DNA from: Thermoanaerobaculia bacterium
GTDB lineage: Bacteria > Acidobacteriota > Thermoanaerobaculia > Multivoradales > JAHEKO01
DNA: 64,000 bases
Direction of reading: 5' to 3'
Assembly: GCA_947259925.1 (NCBI GenBank)
Contig: CAMYOG010000002.1
Location: 186,269 to 250,268 of the forward strand
This document shows positions 28,980-39,085 of the stretch, in pieces (positions within the stretch are counted from its first letter, which is position 1; the number at the start of each line of letters is the position of its first letter). A model generated the notes under the pieces. That model searched no databases. It saw only the letters and a list, made by a program, of their open reading frames with translations, and was not told where the DNA came from. The position numbers were made by a program, and so were the translations under genes.

Positions 28980-30297
28980 GGGCGAGGGGAACGGTGGGAG
29001 CTTCACGGTCAGCGTCGAGGCGCTGGCGCGTGTCGAGGGCGAGGGGGGTATGTGGGTGGCGGTCAGGGACGGACGCGTCGCCGAGGTCAAGCTGAACATC
29101 TACGAGCCGCCGCGCTTCTTCGAGGGCTTCATGCGCGGTCGCCGCTTCAACGAGGCGCCCGACATCACGGCGCGGATCTGCGGTATCTGTCCCGTGGCGT
29201 ATCAGATGAGCTCGTGTCACGCGATGGAGATGGCGTGCGGAGTGGTGGTCGACGGCCCACTCCGGAGCCTGCGCCGCCTGCTCTACTGCGGCGAGTGGAT
29301 CGAGAGTCACGCGCTGCACGTCTTCATGCTCCATGCGCCGGACTTCCTGGGCTACGAGAGCGCGATCCACATGGCTCAGGACCATCCCGAGGTCGTCCAG
29401 ACCGCACTCAAGCTCAAGAAGGTGGGCAACGACATCCTGGCGCTGCTCGGGGGACGGGCGGTGCATCCGATCAACGTGCGCGTCGGCGGCTTCTATCGGC
29501 TGCCGTCCAAGCGCCAGTTCGCGGCCCTCCTCGAGCCGCTGGAGTGGGCGCGCTCGGCCTGCCTCGAGACGCTCGATCTGGCGGCGGGCTTCGACTTCCC
29601 CGACTTCGAGCAGGACTACGAGTTCGTCGCCCTGCGACATCCCGACGAGTACCCGTTCAACGAAGGCCGGCTGGTCTCTGACAAAGGGCTCGATATCGAC
29701 ATCGAGGACTACGACGCCCATTTCGAGGAGATCCACGTCGAGCACTCGAACGCGCTGCACGCGCGACTCAAGGGGCGCGGCAACTACTTCGTCGGTCCCC
29801 TGGCGCGCTACAGCCTCAACTTCGACAGGCTCTCGCCGCTGGCCCAGGAAGCGGCGCGCAGGGCGGGGCTCGAGCCGGTTTGCCGCAACCCGTTCAAGAG
29901 CATTCTGGTCCGACTGGTCGAGCTCGTCTGGGCGTGCGACGAGGCGCTGCGGATCCTCGGTGACGTGGAGTTACCCACGACGCCGTCCGTCCCCGTCGAG
30001 CCACGGGACGGCATCGGCCACGGCTGCACCGAGGCACCGCGCGGCATCCTCTATCACCGCTACCGGATCGACGCCGAGGGCTCGATCCTCGACGCCACGA
30101 TCATCCCGCCCACCTCGCAGAACCAGCCGACGATCGAGTCCGACCTGGCCCGCTTCGTCGAACAGAACCTGACGCTCTCGCACGAGGATCTGACCTGGCA
30201 GTGCGAGCAGGCGATTCGGAACTACGACCCGTGCATCTCCTGTGCGACGCACTTCCTGGAGCTGGAACTGGTGGACGCGGACGCCGAGGGTGACTAG
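28969..30297 (+). CDS. hydA: group 3b [NiFe] hydrogenase large (alpha) subunit
   Basis: 442 residues. The nickel-iron site ligands are in the N-terminal [19 protein letters not shown] and the C-terminal [10 protein letters not shown]. The residues after that histidine ([14 protein letters not shown]) are the extension normally removed by a maturation protease, which is encoded next. Other family blocks: [22 protein letters not shown] and [11 protein letters not shown]. It catalyses reversible H2 production/oxidation linked to NAD(P)H. Its start lies 11 bases inside hydD and its stop overlaps the protease start. Confidence 0.96.
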   Translation: MPDKGEGNGGSFTVSVEALARVEGEGGMWVAVRDGRVAEVKLNIYEPPRFFEGFMRGRRFNEAPDITARICGICPVAYQMSSCHAMEMACGVVVDGPLRSLRRLLYCGEWIESHALHVFMLHAPDFLGYESAIHMAQDHPEVVQTALKLKKVGNDILALLGGRAVHPINVRVGGFYRLPSKRQFAALLEPLEWARSACLETLDLAAGFDFPDFEQDYEFVALRHPDEYPFNEGRLVSDKGLDIDIEDYDAHFEEIHVEHSNALHARLKGRGNYFVGPLARYSLNFDRLSPLAQEAARRAGLEPVCRNPFKSILVRLVELVWACDEALRILGDVELPTTPSVPVEPRDGIGHGCTEAPRGILYHRYRIDAEGSILDATIIPPTSQNQPTIESDLARFVEQNLTLSHEDLTWQCEQAIRNYDPCISCATHFLELELVDADAEGD

Positions 30298-30784
30298 CCG
30301 GCCCGTCGAGTCGAAGGGTGGTCGGTGCCTGGTGGTCGGCGTCGGCAATCCGATGCGCGGCGACGACGGTGCGGGTCACGCGGTGGTCGATGAGCTGCGC
30401 CGCCTGGCGCCGGCCGGCGTCGACCTCACGACCGCTTCGGGCGATGCGGCTGAGCTGATCGAGAGCTGGAGCTCGGCCGAGCACGTGATCGTCGTCGACG
30501 CCAGCGCCTCCGGTCAGCCGGCCGGTACGGTCAGCCATTTCGACGCCGTCCACGAACCGGTGCCGGCGCGCATGCGCGGCTCTTCGAGCCACGGCCTCGG
30601 CGTCGGGGAGGCGGTGGAGCTGGCGCGCGCGGTGGGGCGGCTCCCGGCGCGGCTCGAGGTCTACGCGCTCGAGGGGCGCGACTTCTCCTCCGGAGCCGCA
30701 CTTTCGGCCGAGGTACTCCGAGCCGCCCGGGCGCTCGCCCGCGGACTAGCCGGGTCCCTCTCGCCGACCGCCCTCGACGGGTAG
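30290..30784 (+). CDS. hydrogenase maturation protease (HyaD/HycI/FrhD-type)
   Basis: 164 residues from GTG 30290, overlapping hydA by eight bases. It has the family signature [20 protein letters not shown] near the N-terminus, with the nickel-sensing acidic residue. The middle carries [18 protein letters not shown], and [15 protein letters not shown] provides a conserved His. It removes the C-terminal peptide of the large subunit after nickel insertion. The usual hyp genes are not in the window and must be elsewhere. Confidence 0.92.
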   Translation: MTSRPVESKGGRCLVVGVGNPMRGDDGAGHAVVDELRRLAPAGVDLTTASGDAAELIESWSSAEHVIVVDASASGQPAGTVSHFDAVHEPVPARMRGSSSHGLGVGEAVELARAVGRLPARLEVYALEGRDFSSGAALSAEVLRAARALARGLAGSLSPTALDG

Positions 30785-31096
30785 GTCCAGAGCTCGCAGA
30801 CCGGCGATGAAATCGTCGGCGATCGCCCACGCGGCGTCCCAGTCCTTCTCCGCGATCCGGGTGCTGATCTCCGCGCATACCTCGCGGCAGCCACCGGCCT
30901 GCTGGTAGGCGATACAGAAGGCACACGCGTCGGCGTCCGGCTGCCCCTGCGCCGTCCTCTCCTGGGCCGCCTCGTCACAGAGCGGACAGATCAGGTTGAT
31001 GTCGGTTAGCAGGTCGGTCGGGTGGGCACTCCCCAGCGAGCTCCGGATCTTTTCCCAAAGCCGGACGGTCTCGTCTCTTGCTTCGGACCAGCTCAT
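30746..31096 (-). CDS. small cysteine-rich protein of unknown function
   Basis: 116 residues. A good AGGAGGGA ribosome site six bases before the ATG supports a real gene. The middle has CPLC, CAFC and a CREVC pair: six cysteines that could bind zinc or iron-sulfur. Flanking helices include LWEKIRSSLGS and DWDAAWAIADDFIAGLRAL. Its 3' end overlaps the convergent hydrogenase protease gene by 39 bases. No family is recognised. A role with the hydrogenase is possible by location only. Confidence 0.6.
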   Translation of the reverse strand: MSWSEARDETVRLWEKIRSSLGSAHPTDLLTDINLICPLCDEAAQERTAQGQPDADACAFCIAYQQAGGCREVCAEISTRIAEKDWDAAWAIADDFIAGLRALDLPVEGGRREGPG

Positions 31097-31269
31097 GGGA
31101 TCCCTCCTGGTATCCGATGGTAGCGGTCGGGGAGGCCCGCTGCGCCACCCGACGGGGCTGGGCGGGCAGTGTCAGCGGACGAGCGCTGCCGCCGCCCACA
31201 AGGACGTGGTCGACCGGTCCTACGCGGGGTACGTTCGCCGCAGAACCGGCCAAGGAGAGCTACACGACG

Positions 31270-32628
31270 ATGACAGAGCCATCAGCCACAGCAGTTCGAC
31301 AGGAGGAGCTCAACCCCTACCGGATCGCGCAGCTCCAGTTCGACCTGGCGGCGCGTTACATCCCCGATCTCAAGAAGGGGCTGATCGAGTTCCTCAAGCG
31401 GCCCGCTCGGACGCTGACGATCGAGTTTCCGATCCAGACCGAGCGCGGCAACGTCCGGAACTTCGTCGGCTACCGGGTCCTCCACAACAACGTCCGCGGC
31501 CCCGGCAAAGGCGGCATCCGCTACCACCCCGACGTGACCGCCGACGAGGTGCGAGCACTCGCATCGTGGATGACCTGGAAGTGCGCCGTGGTCGACGTGC
31601 CGTTCGGAGGAGCGAAGGGTGGCATCGTCTGCAACCCGAAACGACTGACGCAGGCGGATCTGCGCCGGATCACCCGGCGCTTCATCTCCGATCTCGGCGA
31701 CCAGATCGGACCCCACACCGACGTGCCGGCCCCGGACGTCAACACCAACGCCGACACGATGGCCTGGATCTACGACACCTACCACGTCATGCACCAGGGC
31801 GAGGACAACCTGCCGGTGGTGACCGGCAAGCCGCTCGACATCGGTGGATCGCTGGGCCGCCGCGAGGCGACCGCTCGCGGCTGTCTCTTTTCGGCCGAGT
31901 GCGCCCTGGCGCGGGGGCTGGTCCCGGACGTCGATCAGCTCGACGGCGCCACCGTGGTCATTCAGGGCTTCGGCAACGCGGGTTCGATCGCCGCCGAGCT
32001 GTTCGCCGAGCAGGGCGCCAAGATCATCGCGGTCAGTGACACCGGCGGCGCGGTCCTCAACCGGAGGGGCATCAAGCCGGCGAAGGCGATCGCCCACAAG
32101 CAGGCGACCGGCTCGGTCGTCGGGCTCAGGGGCACCAAGGAGATCGCCGACGAGGAGCTGCTGGCACTCGAGTGCGACATCCTGATTCCGGCGGCGCTGG
32201 AGAATCAGATTCGCGGAGACAACGCCGATCGTGTGCGGGCGCGCCTGATCGTCGAGGCCGCCAACGGCCCGACCACGCCGGTAGCCGACGAGATCCTGGC
32301 CGAGAACGGTGTCGTCGTTCTGCCGGACATCCTGGCAAACGCGGGTGGTGTGACCGTCAGCTACTACGAGTGGGTGCAGAACCTCGAGCACCAGCAGTGG
32401 GATCTCGAAGAGGTGAACGCGAAGCTCCGGCGAAAGATGGAGCGCGCTACGGACGCCGTGATCGACGAGCGGGAGCGGGTGAACGGCGGCCTGTCGGAGC
32501 TCAACTCGAAGGTGAAGGGGGCAAAGTCGAAGACGACGCTCGGACTCGTCTCGCTGCGTACGGCGGCGTTCATCCTGGCGATCCGTCGGGTCGCCAACGT
32601 CGCGCTGGAGCGAGGGATCTGGCCGTGA
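31270..32628 (+). CDS. gdhA: Glu/Leu/Phe/Val family dehydrogenase (glutamate dehydrogenase)
   Basis: 452 residues from ATG 31270 (AAGGAGA about eleven bases upstream). The substrate domain has GPGKGGIRYHPDVTADEVRA and WMTWKCAVVDVPFGGAKGGI with the catalytic lysine, plus DVPAPDVNT. The Rossmann domain has VIQGFGNAGSIAAELF. It deaminates glutamate to 2-oxoglutarate and ammonia with NAD(P). Its stop overlaps the GTG of a CBS-domain gene, which may encode a regulator of its activity. It fits with tryptophanase and PFOR as part of amino-acid breakdown. Confidence 0.94.
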   Translation: MTEPSATAVRQEELNPYRIAQLQFDLAARYIPDLKKGLIEFLKRPARTLTIEFPIQTERGNVRNFVGYRVLHNNVRGPGKGGIRYHPDVTADEVRALASWMTWKCAVVDVPFGGAKGGIVCNPKRLTQADLRRITRRFISDLGDQIGPHTDVPAPDVNTNADTMAWIYDTYHVMHQGEDNLPVVTGKPLDIGGSLGRREATARGCLFSAECALARGLVPDVDQLDGATVVIQGFGNAGSIAAELFAEQGAKIIAVSDTGGAVLNRRGIKPAKAIAHKQATGSVVGLRGTKEIADEELLALECDILIPAALENQIRGDNADRVRARLIVEAANGPTTPVADEILAENGVVVLPDILANAGGVTVSYYEWVQNLEHQQWDLEEVNAKLRRKMERATDAVIDERERVNGGLSELNSKVKGAKSKTTLGLVSLRTAAFILAIRRVANVALERGIWP

Positions 32629-33131
32629 GCACTCGGGTCCAGTCGATCATGACCCGCGATCTGGTGGTGGCGACCGAAAACGAGAGTGTCGCCACCGCCA
32701 TCTCCCGGCTGAGCGACCGCGACGTGGGCGCACTGCTCCTCCTCTGTGGCGGCAGGGTGTGCGGGATCCTGTCCGAGCGCGACGTGCTCCGGCGCGTCCT
32801 CGCCCGGGGCCGCGACCCGCACGCGACCCGCGTCGGCGAGGTGGCGACCGTGGACCCGATCACAGTGGGCGAGGGCGACTCGATTCGGAAGTGCTCCGAG
32901 TTGATTCGGAGCCACCGCTTCCGACACCTGCCGGTCATCGACTCGGACCGGCGGCCGGTGGGGATCATCTCCGCGCGCGATCTGCTGCAGTTCGTCGTCG
33001 AAGGCCGCGAGCGGACTCTCGACCGGCAGCCGGCGGCGGCGGCGCGCAGCGACCAGTCGATCGACGCCTACGAGGCTCCGGACTCGGCGGTCGGTCCGTC
33101 CGCGGTGCTGCCCGGGACTCAGCCGAGATAG
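32625..33131 (+). CDS. CBS-domain pair protein coupled to glutamate dehydrogenase
   Basis: 168 residues from a GTG that overlaps the gdhA stop (GTGA). Two CBS repeats are seen (VQSIMTRDLVVATENESVAT...GILSERDVLRRV and VGEVATVDPITVGEGDS...GIISARDLLQFV), followed by a low-complexity tail. Such stand-alone CBS pairs bind adenosyl ligands and often sense energy state. Coupling to gdhA suggests control of that enzyme, which is an inference. Confidence 0.88.
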   Translation: MSTRVQSIMTRDLVVATENESVATAISRLSDRDVGALLLLCGGRVCGILSERDVLRRVLARGRDPHATRVGEVATVDPITVGEGDSIRKCSELIRSHRFRHLPVIDSDRRPVGIISARDLLQFVVEGRERTLDRQPAAAARSDQSIDAYEAPDSAVGPSAVLPGTQPR

Positions 33132-33135
33132 CTGC

Positions 33136-33149
33136 CGGGCTCTAGCCCG
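33136..33149. terminator. short palindrome at a convergent gene junction
   Basis: CGGGCT and AGCCCG form a six-base stem with a two-base gap between the stops of two convergent CBS genes; the right gene's stop lies within it. It may act as a bidirectional terminator, although the loop is too small as drawn and no T-run follows. Confidence 0.3.
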
Positions 33150-33639
33150 ACTCCTCCCATCCGCGTCCCTCCACCAGCAGACCGAGGAGGTCCGAGGTCG
33201 AGATGACGCCTACGAGCTCGTCGTTCTCGGTTACCAGCAGCCGATGCAGGTGGCCCTTGAGCATCGTCTCGGCCACCTCGGAGACAGGAGCCTCGGCGTC
33301 CACCGAGTAGATCTCCGGGTTCATGACATCGCACGCCCGTAGGCCGTCCTCTTCGAGATGGAGTCCCGAGAGCTCCTCCTCGGCGAGGGTGTCCTCCCAG
33401 CCGCGCACGTAGAAGTCGGGGCGTGTCCGGTCGCGCGTGATCCGCTCGCCGCCCGACGACGCCGCCGCCGCGATGTCGGTTACCGACACCACCCCGACGT
33501 CCTTGCCGTCTTCGGAGCGCACCACCGCACCGGTGATCTCGTGGCCGACCAGGAAGGCGGCCAGCTCGGAGAGCCGTAGATTCTCCTGGACGCTCAGCAC
33601 TTGAGGCGTCATCACATCTCTGGCAACGATTCGTCTCAT
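33142..33639 (-). CDS. CBS-domain pair protein
   Basis: 165 residues; GGAGGACGTGAC precedes the ATG. It has two CBS repeats: RRIVARDVMTPQVLSVQENL with GVVSVTDIAAAA, and ACDVMNPEIYSVDAEAP with GVISTSDLLGLL. It is convergent with the other CBS gene and is followed upstream, on the same strand, by malic enzyme (33 bases away), so it may be co-transcribed with that gene. The ligand and target are unknown. Confidence 0.88.
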   Translation of the reverse strand: MRRIVARDVMTPQVLSVQENLRLSELAAFLVGHEITGAVVRSEDGKDVGVVSVTDIAAAASSGGERITRDRTRPDFYVRGWEDTLAEEELSGLHLEEDGLRACDVMNPEIYSVDAEAPVSEVAETMLKGHLHRLLVTENDELVGVISTSDLLGLLVEGRGWEESG

Positions 33640-33672
33640 GTCACGTCCTCCGGGGATGGCGTCGCCATCCGG

Positions 33673-35970
33673 TCACGCCTGAACCACACCTTCACGTGGC
33701 TGCTCGGTTCGGTGCTCGATCTCGGCCTGCTGCGCATCGACTACGGCCATCGCCGCCATGTGGACCACGTCCTGGACGTCACTGCTCTGGACCAGCAACT
33801 GAACCGGGCGCCCCAGGCCGGTCAAGATCGGACCGACGGAAGCAGCGTCGCCCAGGCGATGGACGAGCTTGTAGGCGACGTTCGCCGACTGCAGGTCGGG
33901 GAAGATGAGCACGTTGGCGCGCTTCTTGAGCGTGCTGAACGGGTAGAGCTCCTCGATCAGCTCGGCGGACACCGCGGTGTCGGCCTGCATCTCCCCGTCC
34001 ACGATCAGATCCGGTCGGCGTTGCCGTATCAGCTCGGTCGCCTCACGTACCTTGGTCACCAGCGGATGCGCGACGCTGCCGAAGTTCGAGAACGAGAGCA
34101 TGGCGATGCGTGGCTCGACGTGAAAGCGGCGTGCCTCGTCGGCGCAGGTAATGGCGATATCGGCCAGCTCGGCGGCGCTCGGGTCGATGTTGACGGTCGG
34201 GTCGGCGAAGAAGTAGAGCTCGTCCCGGGCGATGACCAGGAAGATCCCGGCGACCCGCGACACACCCTCCTTCAGCCGGATGATCTTGAGCACCGGCCGG
34301 ATCGTCTCCGGGAAGCTCTGGGCGACGCCGGCGACCATGCCGTCCGCGTCCCCCATATGGACCATCATCGCCCCCCAGGTGATCGGCCTGCGGATCGCCC
34401 GCGCCGCCTCGCGCAGAGTCACCCCCTTGCGTTGCCGCAGGCGGAAATACTCGCTGGCGTACGCGTCACGCCGCTCCGAGGTGCGCGGATCGATGATGGT
34501 AATGCCGTCGAGATGCAGATCGAGGTCGGCGATCAAGCCGAGGATCCGGTCTTCGCGGCCGATCAGGATCGGCCGTGCGAAGCCCTCGTCGAGAATGATC
34601 TGGCAGGCGTGCAGGATCTTCTCGTGGGTGCCCTCCGGGAAGACGATCTGCTTCGGGTTGCACTTGGCCTGGTTGATGACGAAGCGCATGACGTGGCGCG
34701 CCTTGCCGAGGCGGCTCTCGAGCTCCTCCCGGTAGGCGTCGATGTCGAGCTCGCGTCGGGCGACGCCGGTCCGGATGGCGGCTTCGGCCACCGCCGCGGC
34801 CTCGCGAATCAGGACGCGGTGATCGAACGGCTTGGGGATCAGATACTCGGGGCCGAAGTGCAGACGGCTCAGGCCGTACGCCTTCATCACCGAGTCGGGC
34901 ACGTCCTCCTTGGCCAGCTCGGCCAGGGCGCGGGTCGCGGCCAGCTTCATCTCCTCGTTGATGCAGGTTGCGCGCGCGTCGAGGGCACCCCGAAAGATGA
35001 ACGGAAAGCCGAGCACGTTGTTCACCTGGTTGGGGTAGTCGGAGCGGCCGGTCGCCATGATGACGTCGGAGCGCGCCGCCAGGGCGTCCTCGTAGGTGAT
35101 CTCGGGGTCCGGATTGGCCATCGCGAAGATGATCGGCTGGTCCGCCATCGAGCGCACCATGTCCTGGGTAAGACAGCCTGCCACCGACAGGCCGACGAAG
35201 ACGTCGGCGCCGCGCAGGGCCTCCTCCAGCGTGCGCGCCTCCGAGTCGGTCGCCAGCCGCTCCTTGTACGGGTTCATACCCTGCTCGCGGCCGCGGTAGA
35301 CCACGCCCCGGGTGTCGCAGAGGATCAGGTTGTCGGGAGCGACGCCGAGCGCGAGGTAGTAGTTCGCGCACGCGATCCCCGCGGCGCCGGCGCCGTTGAA
35401 CACGACCCTGACCCGATCGACCTGTTTGCCGGTGATCTCGAGCGCGTTGAGCAGCGCCGCGCCCGAGATGATCGCCGTCCCGTGCTGATCGTCGTGGAAG
35501 ACCGGGATGGAGAGCTCGCGCTTCAGGGTTTCCTCGATCTCGAAGCACTCCGGCGCCTTGATGTCTTCGAGGTTGATACCACCGAAGGTCGGCGCCAGCA
35601 GTCTGACTGTGTTGATGATCTCCTTGGGGTCGTGTGAGTCGATCTCGATGTCGAACACGTCGACGTCGGCGAAGCGCTTGAACAAGACACCCTTGCCCTC
35701 CATCACCGGCTTGCCGGCCAGGGCTCCGATGTCACCCAGGCCGAGGACCGCCGTGCCGTTGGAGACCACGGCGACCAGGTTTCCCTTACCGGTGTACGAA
35801 TAGGCGGCTTCCGGTTGCTGGTGGATCGCCCGGCAGGGCACGGCTACGCCGGGCGTGTAGGCGAGCGACAGGTCGCGCTGCGTCACGCACGGCTTGCTCG
35901 GTATGACCTCCAGCTTCCCCTTGCGTCCGCGTTGGTGATACTCGAGAGCATCTCGGTCACGGATCATCAT
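33673..35970 (-). CDS. maeB: NADP-dependent malic enzyme with phosphotransacetylase-like C-terminal domain
   Basis: 765 residues, the standard length of the hybrid MaeB type. The malic enzyme part (1-425) has [39 protein letters not shown], the NADP fold [16 protein letters not shown], and FAMANPDPE. The C-terminal part (430-760) is the phosphotransacetylase-like regulatory domain ([41 protein letters not shown]). It converts malate to pyruvate and CO2 with NADPH production. In this family the C-terminal domain is usually not catalytic but binds acetyl-CoA. It is transcribed with an upstream c-type cytochrome gene (six bases between). Confidence 0.95.
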   Translation of the reverse strand: MMIRDRDALEYHQRGRKGKLEVIPSKPCVTQRDLSLAYTPGVAVPCRAIHQQPEAAYSYTGKGNLVAVVSNGTAVLGLGDIGALAGKPVMEGKGVLFKRFADVDVFDIEIDSHDPKEIINTVRLLAPTFGGINLEDIKAPECFEIEETLKRELSIPVFHDDQHGTAIISGAALLNALEITGKQVDRVRVVFNGAGAAGIACANYYLALGVAPDNLILCDTRGVVYRGREQGMNPYKERLATDSEARTLEEALRGADVFVGLSVAGCLTQDMVRSMADQPIIFAMANPDPEITYEDALAARSDVIMATGRSDYPNQVNNVLGFPFIFRGALDARATCINEEMKLAATRALAELAKEDVPDSVMKAYGLSRLHFGPEYLIPKPFDHRVLIREAAAVAEAAIRTGVARRELDIDAYREELESRLGKARHVMRFVINQAKCNPKQIVFPEGTHEKILHACQIILDEGFARPILIGREDRILGLIADLDLHLDGITIIDPRTSERRDAYASEYFRLRQRKGVTLREAARAIRRPITWGAMMVHMGDADGMVAGVAQSFPETIRPVLKIIRLKEGVSRVAGIFLVIARDELYFFADPTVNIDPSAAELADIAITCADEARRFHVEPRIAMLSFSNFGSVAHPLVTKVREATELIRQRRPDLIVDGEMQADTAVSAELIEELYPFSTLKKRANVLIFPDLQSANVAYKLVHRLGDAASVGPILTGLGRPVQLLVQSSDVQDVVHMAAMAVVDAQQAEIEHRTEQPREGVVQA

Positions 35971-35976
35971 CGCCTC

Positions 35977-36474
35977 TCACTCCTCCCCGACACCGGGCTC
36001 GGCCTCCGCCTGGATCGTTTCCAGGTACAGGACCAACTCGGTGATCTTGCGCCGTGCGCGGTCCTCGCCGCTCTCGTCGCCGGCCGGCGACGCGTCGGAG
36101 AGCGAGTCCTGGAAGACGTCGCCCCAGACCGGCATCTCCTCGCCACCGTGGCCGCGCACCGACCTGCGGCCGTCGATCACCTCGGTCAGGAGCTCGGTCG
36201 GGAACTCGCCGTCATTCTGGAGGGTGAGCTGGGTCAGGTCGCTCGGAACGACGGTCAGGTACTGCGCCAGGTTGCCGCCTCCCGTTGCGTCCTCGCCGTG
36301 GCAATTGGAGCAGTAGACGCGATAGCTGACCCGCCCCTTGGCCGCCATGAACCCGCGATGTCCTTCGGGCTCCTCCTGATCGGAAGCCGCCAGGACGCCG
36401 GGAGTACCGTTGAATAGGAGCGCCATCCCGAGAATGACGCCGGCTCGTTTCCAGACTAGTTGCGCGTGTCTCAT
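35977..36474 (-). CDS. periplasmic c-type cytochrome (class I, monoheme)
   Basis: 165 residues from ATG 36474, with GGAGGAG just upstream. Signal peptide GVILGMALLFNGTPGVLAAS, heme motif VYCSNCHGEDATGGG, and a likely axial Met in GGEEMPVWGDVF. The C-terminal helix ITELVLYLETIQ is typical of small cytochrome c domains. It is an electron carrier in the periplasm. Being in an operon with cytoplasmic malic enzyme is odd and may only reflect gene packing. Confidence 0.88.
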   Translation of the reverse strand: MRHAQLVWKRAGVILGMALLFNGTPGVLAASDQEEPEGHRGFMAAKGRVSYRVYCSNCHGEDATGGGNLAQYLTVVPSDLTQLTLQNDGEFPTELLTEVIDGRRSVRGHGGEEMPVWGDVFQDSLSDASPAGDESGEDRARRKITELVLYLETIQAEAEPGVGEE

Positions 36475-36827
36475 GATCTCCTCCCTGCCTTCCCGGCGGC
36501 GCCGCCACCGGAGCACCCGATTCACCCCGGTGAGCAGCGCTGCGGTGCCTCTAGGTAGCTTCAGGTTGCCAGGACCACCCCGTGCAAACCACAACCGGCG
36601 GGGTAGGTCACCTCAGGCTCTAGGGACCGGCGGATGACAACCCCCGCGGGTAGGTACCGGTGGTGATCGGACCGCAGCGGCCGGCTCGATCCCGGTCTCG
36701 GAGCCAGGCTGTCGACTCCGGGTCGTCTCGACCCGAAAACGCCACTACCCGTCAGGGGGGCGGGGACCCACCCCGGTGGTCGTGGCTCGGCAACCGCCTT
36801 TCAGCGAGCATAAAAACGGAACGACAG
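36475..36827. other. 353-base intergenic region between divergent cytochrome and stress-protein genes
   Basis: No convincing gene. It holds small inverted repeats: CGGGTCG/CGACCCG at 36719-36735 (three-base loop) and CCACC/GGTGG at 36768-36779. A partly repeated GGGTAGGT occurs near 36600 and 36650. The AT-richest part (CATAAAAACGG) is just upstream of the universal stress protein start. It presumably contains two divergent promoters, but none matches a consensus well. Confidence 0.5.
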
Positions 36828-37736
36828 ATGATCCGAACGATTCTCTGTCCAGTGGATCTGAGCGAGCTGAGCCGCCCCGCCGTGTGGCTCGCCGGTGAGG
36901 TTGCACGACGGCTGGGAGCGAGGGTGGTCCTGCATCACAACGTAGGGGCCGCTCCACCGAGCTCGCTGGGTGTCGCCTGGATGTGGGCGGAGGATCACGA
37001 GCACGAGGCCGAGGGTCAAGTGGCTCGAGCGGCGGAGGGCCTGCGGGAGCTCTTTTCGGAGCTCCCGGGTCTCGAGGTCGAGGCCAAGATCACCCGCGGC
37101 CCGCTCGACAGTGCCGTCCACGAGGTCGCCCGTGAGACCGACTCGGACCTCCTGGTGATCGCGACCCACGGCTCGGCGGCCCCCGCGCACGACTCCGAGA
37201 CCGAGCAGATCGTGCTGCGCGCCCCGTGCTCGGTGCTGGCGCTCGGTGAGGGCTGCAAGCACGCCGAGCTCGAGGCGCAGGGATGGCTCGGCAGCGACGA
37301 CGTCGTGCCGGTTGTCGTGCCGACGGACTTCACCCGGCTGTCGCGCAAGGCGGTCAAGTACGCGCTCGCCCTCGCCGATCAGGCGCCCGTGCGGCTCCAC
37401 CTGGTGCACGCACTGGGCGTTGAGCAGCCCGGCGCCAAGGCCGAGGAGAAAGCGCTCGGCCGACTCGAGTCGCTGGTGCCGGAGTCGATCGCCGGCCAGG
37501 CGTCGTTCACGGCCGCTGCCGGCAGGCCTGCGCAGGTGATCCTCGAGGTCGCGCGCGAGAGCGGTGCCCGTTTCGTCCTGATGGCCGCCCACCGGAAGGG
37601 TCCGCTCCGGCGTGTGGTCTTCGGCACCACAACCCTGGCGATGCTGCACAGCAGTCAACTGCCGATCTGGTTCGTGCCCGAGGGAGTCTCGGCCGGACCC
37701 GGAGTGGCCAGACTGCTCGAGCAAGCCGTCGAGTGA
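36828..37736 (+). CDS. tandem universal stress protein (UspA-type)
   Basis: 302 residues from ATG 36828. Two Usp domains: the first (1-140) with MIRTILCPVDLSELSRPAVWLAGEVA and DLLVIATHGS, the second (about 155-285) with VVVPTDFTRLSRKAVKYALALAD and FVLMAAHRKGPLRR...FGTTTLAML. The second keeps a G-rich ATP-binding-like segment. It is a cytoplasmic stress-response protein whose ligand is unknown. It is followed after seven bases by the PLP enzyme gene. Confidence 0.92.
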   Translation: MIRTILCPVDLSELSRPAVWLAGEVARRLGARVVLHHNVGAAPPSSLGVAWMWAEDHEHEAEGQVARAAEGLRELFSELPGLEVEAKITRGPLDSAVHEVARETDSDLLVIATHGSAAPAHDSETEQIVLRAPCSVLALGEGCKHAELEAQGWLGSDDVVPVVVPTDFTRLSRKAVKYALALADQAPVRLHLVHALGVEQPGAKAEEKALGRLESLVPESIAGQASFTAAAGRPAQVILEVARESGARFVLMAAHRKGPLRRVVFGTTTLAMLHSSQLPIWFVPEGVSAGPGVARLLEQAVE

Positions 37737-37743
37737 GGTCGAG

Positions 37744-39045
37744 ATGAAGAGAAAGAGGAAGGAGCGGCCGCAGCGGCCGCGCGGGATTCGGCCCGAGTCG
37801 CTGATGATGAGCTTCGGCTATCGGCCGGAGTGGTCCGAGGGGGCGGTCAAGCCGCCGGTCTTCCAGACGTCGACGTTCGCCTTCCGGACGGCGGAGGAGG
37901 GCAAGGAGTACTTTTCGTACGCCTACGGACTGAAGGAGCGCGACCCGGCGCGGCCGATGGGCCTGATCTACAGCCGGCTCAACAACCCCGATCTCGACAT
38001 CCTCGAGCATCGACTGAACCTGTGGGACGAGGCCGAAGCGAGCGCGGTCTTCGCGTCGGGGATGGCGGCGATCTCGACGTCGTTCCTGGCCCTGGTCGGC
38101 ATCGGAGAGGCGATCGTCTTCACCCGGCCGGTCTACGGCGGTACCGACTACCTGCTCGAGCACATCCTCCCGGATCTGGGAATCCCGACTCGCGAGATCG
38201 CGGCCGGGGCCGAGCCCGAGGTGTTCGAGGAGATCTGCCGCGAGCTGGAGGAGGCGGGAACGCCGTGCAAGCTGATCTTCGTCGAGACCCCCGCCAACCC
38301 GACGACCGTGCTGACCGACATCGCGGCCACCACCGACGTGGCCCATCGCTTCGGAGCACTCTGTGCTGTCGACAACACCCTGCTGGGACCTCTGTACCAG
38401 CAGCCGCTCGCTCACGGCGCGGACCTGGTCCTCTACTCGGCCACCAAATACCTGGGCGGCCACAGCGACGTGGTCGCGGGCGTCGCCCTCGGCTCGGAGG
38501 AGCTGATCGAGCGGGTCAAGCTCTACCGGACGATCCTCGGCTCGATGCTCGACCCGCACTCGGCCTGGCTGCTGCTGCGCTCGCTCGAGACCGCCAAGCT
38601 CCGGATGACCTGTGCCAGGAAGAACGCCGAGCGGATCGCCCGCTGGCTGGCGGCTCATCCGAAGGTCGCCCGGGTCTACTTTCCGGGTCTGCTCGAAGCC
38701 CGACGCCAGAAGGAGATCTACGAAGCCCAGTGCTCGGGACCGGGCGCCCTGATGTCGTTCGAGCTCGCCAACGCCGGTGAGCCGGAGGCGTTTCAGTTCC
38801 TGAACGCGGTGCGGCTGATGAAGCTGGCGGTGAGCCTGGGCGGTACCGAATCACTGGTCGAGCATCCCGCCAGCATGACCCACGCCGACGTGCCGGCGGA
38901 CGAGCAGGCCGCGATCGGAATCACGCCGGGGATGGTCCGGCTGTCGGTGGGGATCGAGCATCCCGACGACCTGATCGACGCGCTCGACGAAGCGCTCGAG
39001 CAGGTCGGCGTGGAGCTCGATCAGCCCGAGGCGACACCGGTCTGA
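37744..39045 (+). CDS. Cys/Met metabolism PLP enzyme (cystathionine gamma-synthase family)
   Basis: 433 residues from ATG 37744. Family blocks: SEGAVKPPVFQTSTFAFRTA, SRLNNPDLDILEHRL, VFASGMAAIST, VETPANPTTVLTDI, AVDNTLLGPLYQQPL, the PLP lysine in YSATKYLGGHSD, and SLGGTESLVEHPASMTH. Enzymes of this fold act as cystathionine synthases/lyases, O-acylhomoserine sulfhydrylases or methionine gamma-lyases. The exact reaction cannot be chosen from the sequence by eye. The basic N-terminal stretch (KRKRKERPQRPRG) is unusual. Confidence 0.88.
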   Translation: MKRKRKERPQRPRGIRPESLMMSFGYRPEWSEGAVKPPVFQTSTFAFRTAEEGKEYFSYAYGLKERDPARPMGLIYSRLNNPDLDILEHRLNLWDEAEASAVFASGMAAISTSFLALVGIGEAIVFTRPVYGGTDYLLEHILPDLGIPTREIAAGAEPEVFEEICRELEEAGTPCKLIFVETPANPTTVLTDIAATTDVAHRFGALCAVDNTLLGPLYQQPLAHGADLVLYSATKYLGGHSDVVAGVALGSEELIERVKLYRTILGSMLDPHSAWLLLRSLETAKLRMTCARKNAERIARWLAAHPKVARVYFPGLLEARRQKEIYEAQCSGPGALMSFELANAGEPEAFQFLNAVRLMKLAVSLGGTESLVEHPASMTHADVPADEQAAIGITPGMVRLSVGIEHPDDLIDALDEALEQVGVELDQPEATPV

Positions 39046-39085
39046 CTCCGAGCTCGCGTCCCGGCCTGGCCGAGCTGCGTGGCCG

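Noticed and set aside
33601..35637. 678-codon + strand frame over the malic enzyme gene
   Set aside because: Composition is that of an antisense shadow; maeB on the minus strand is unmistakable.
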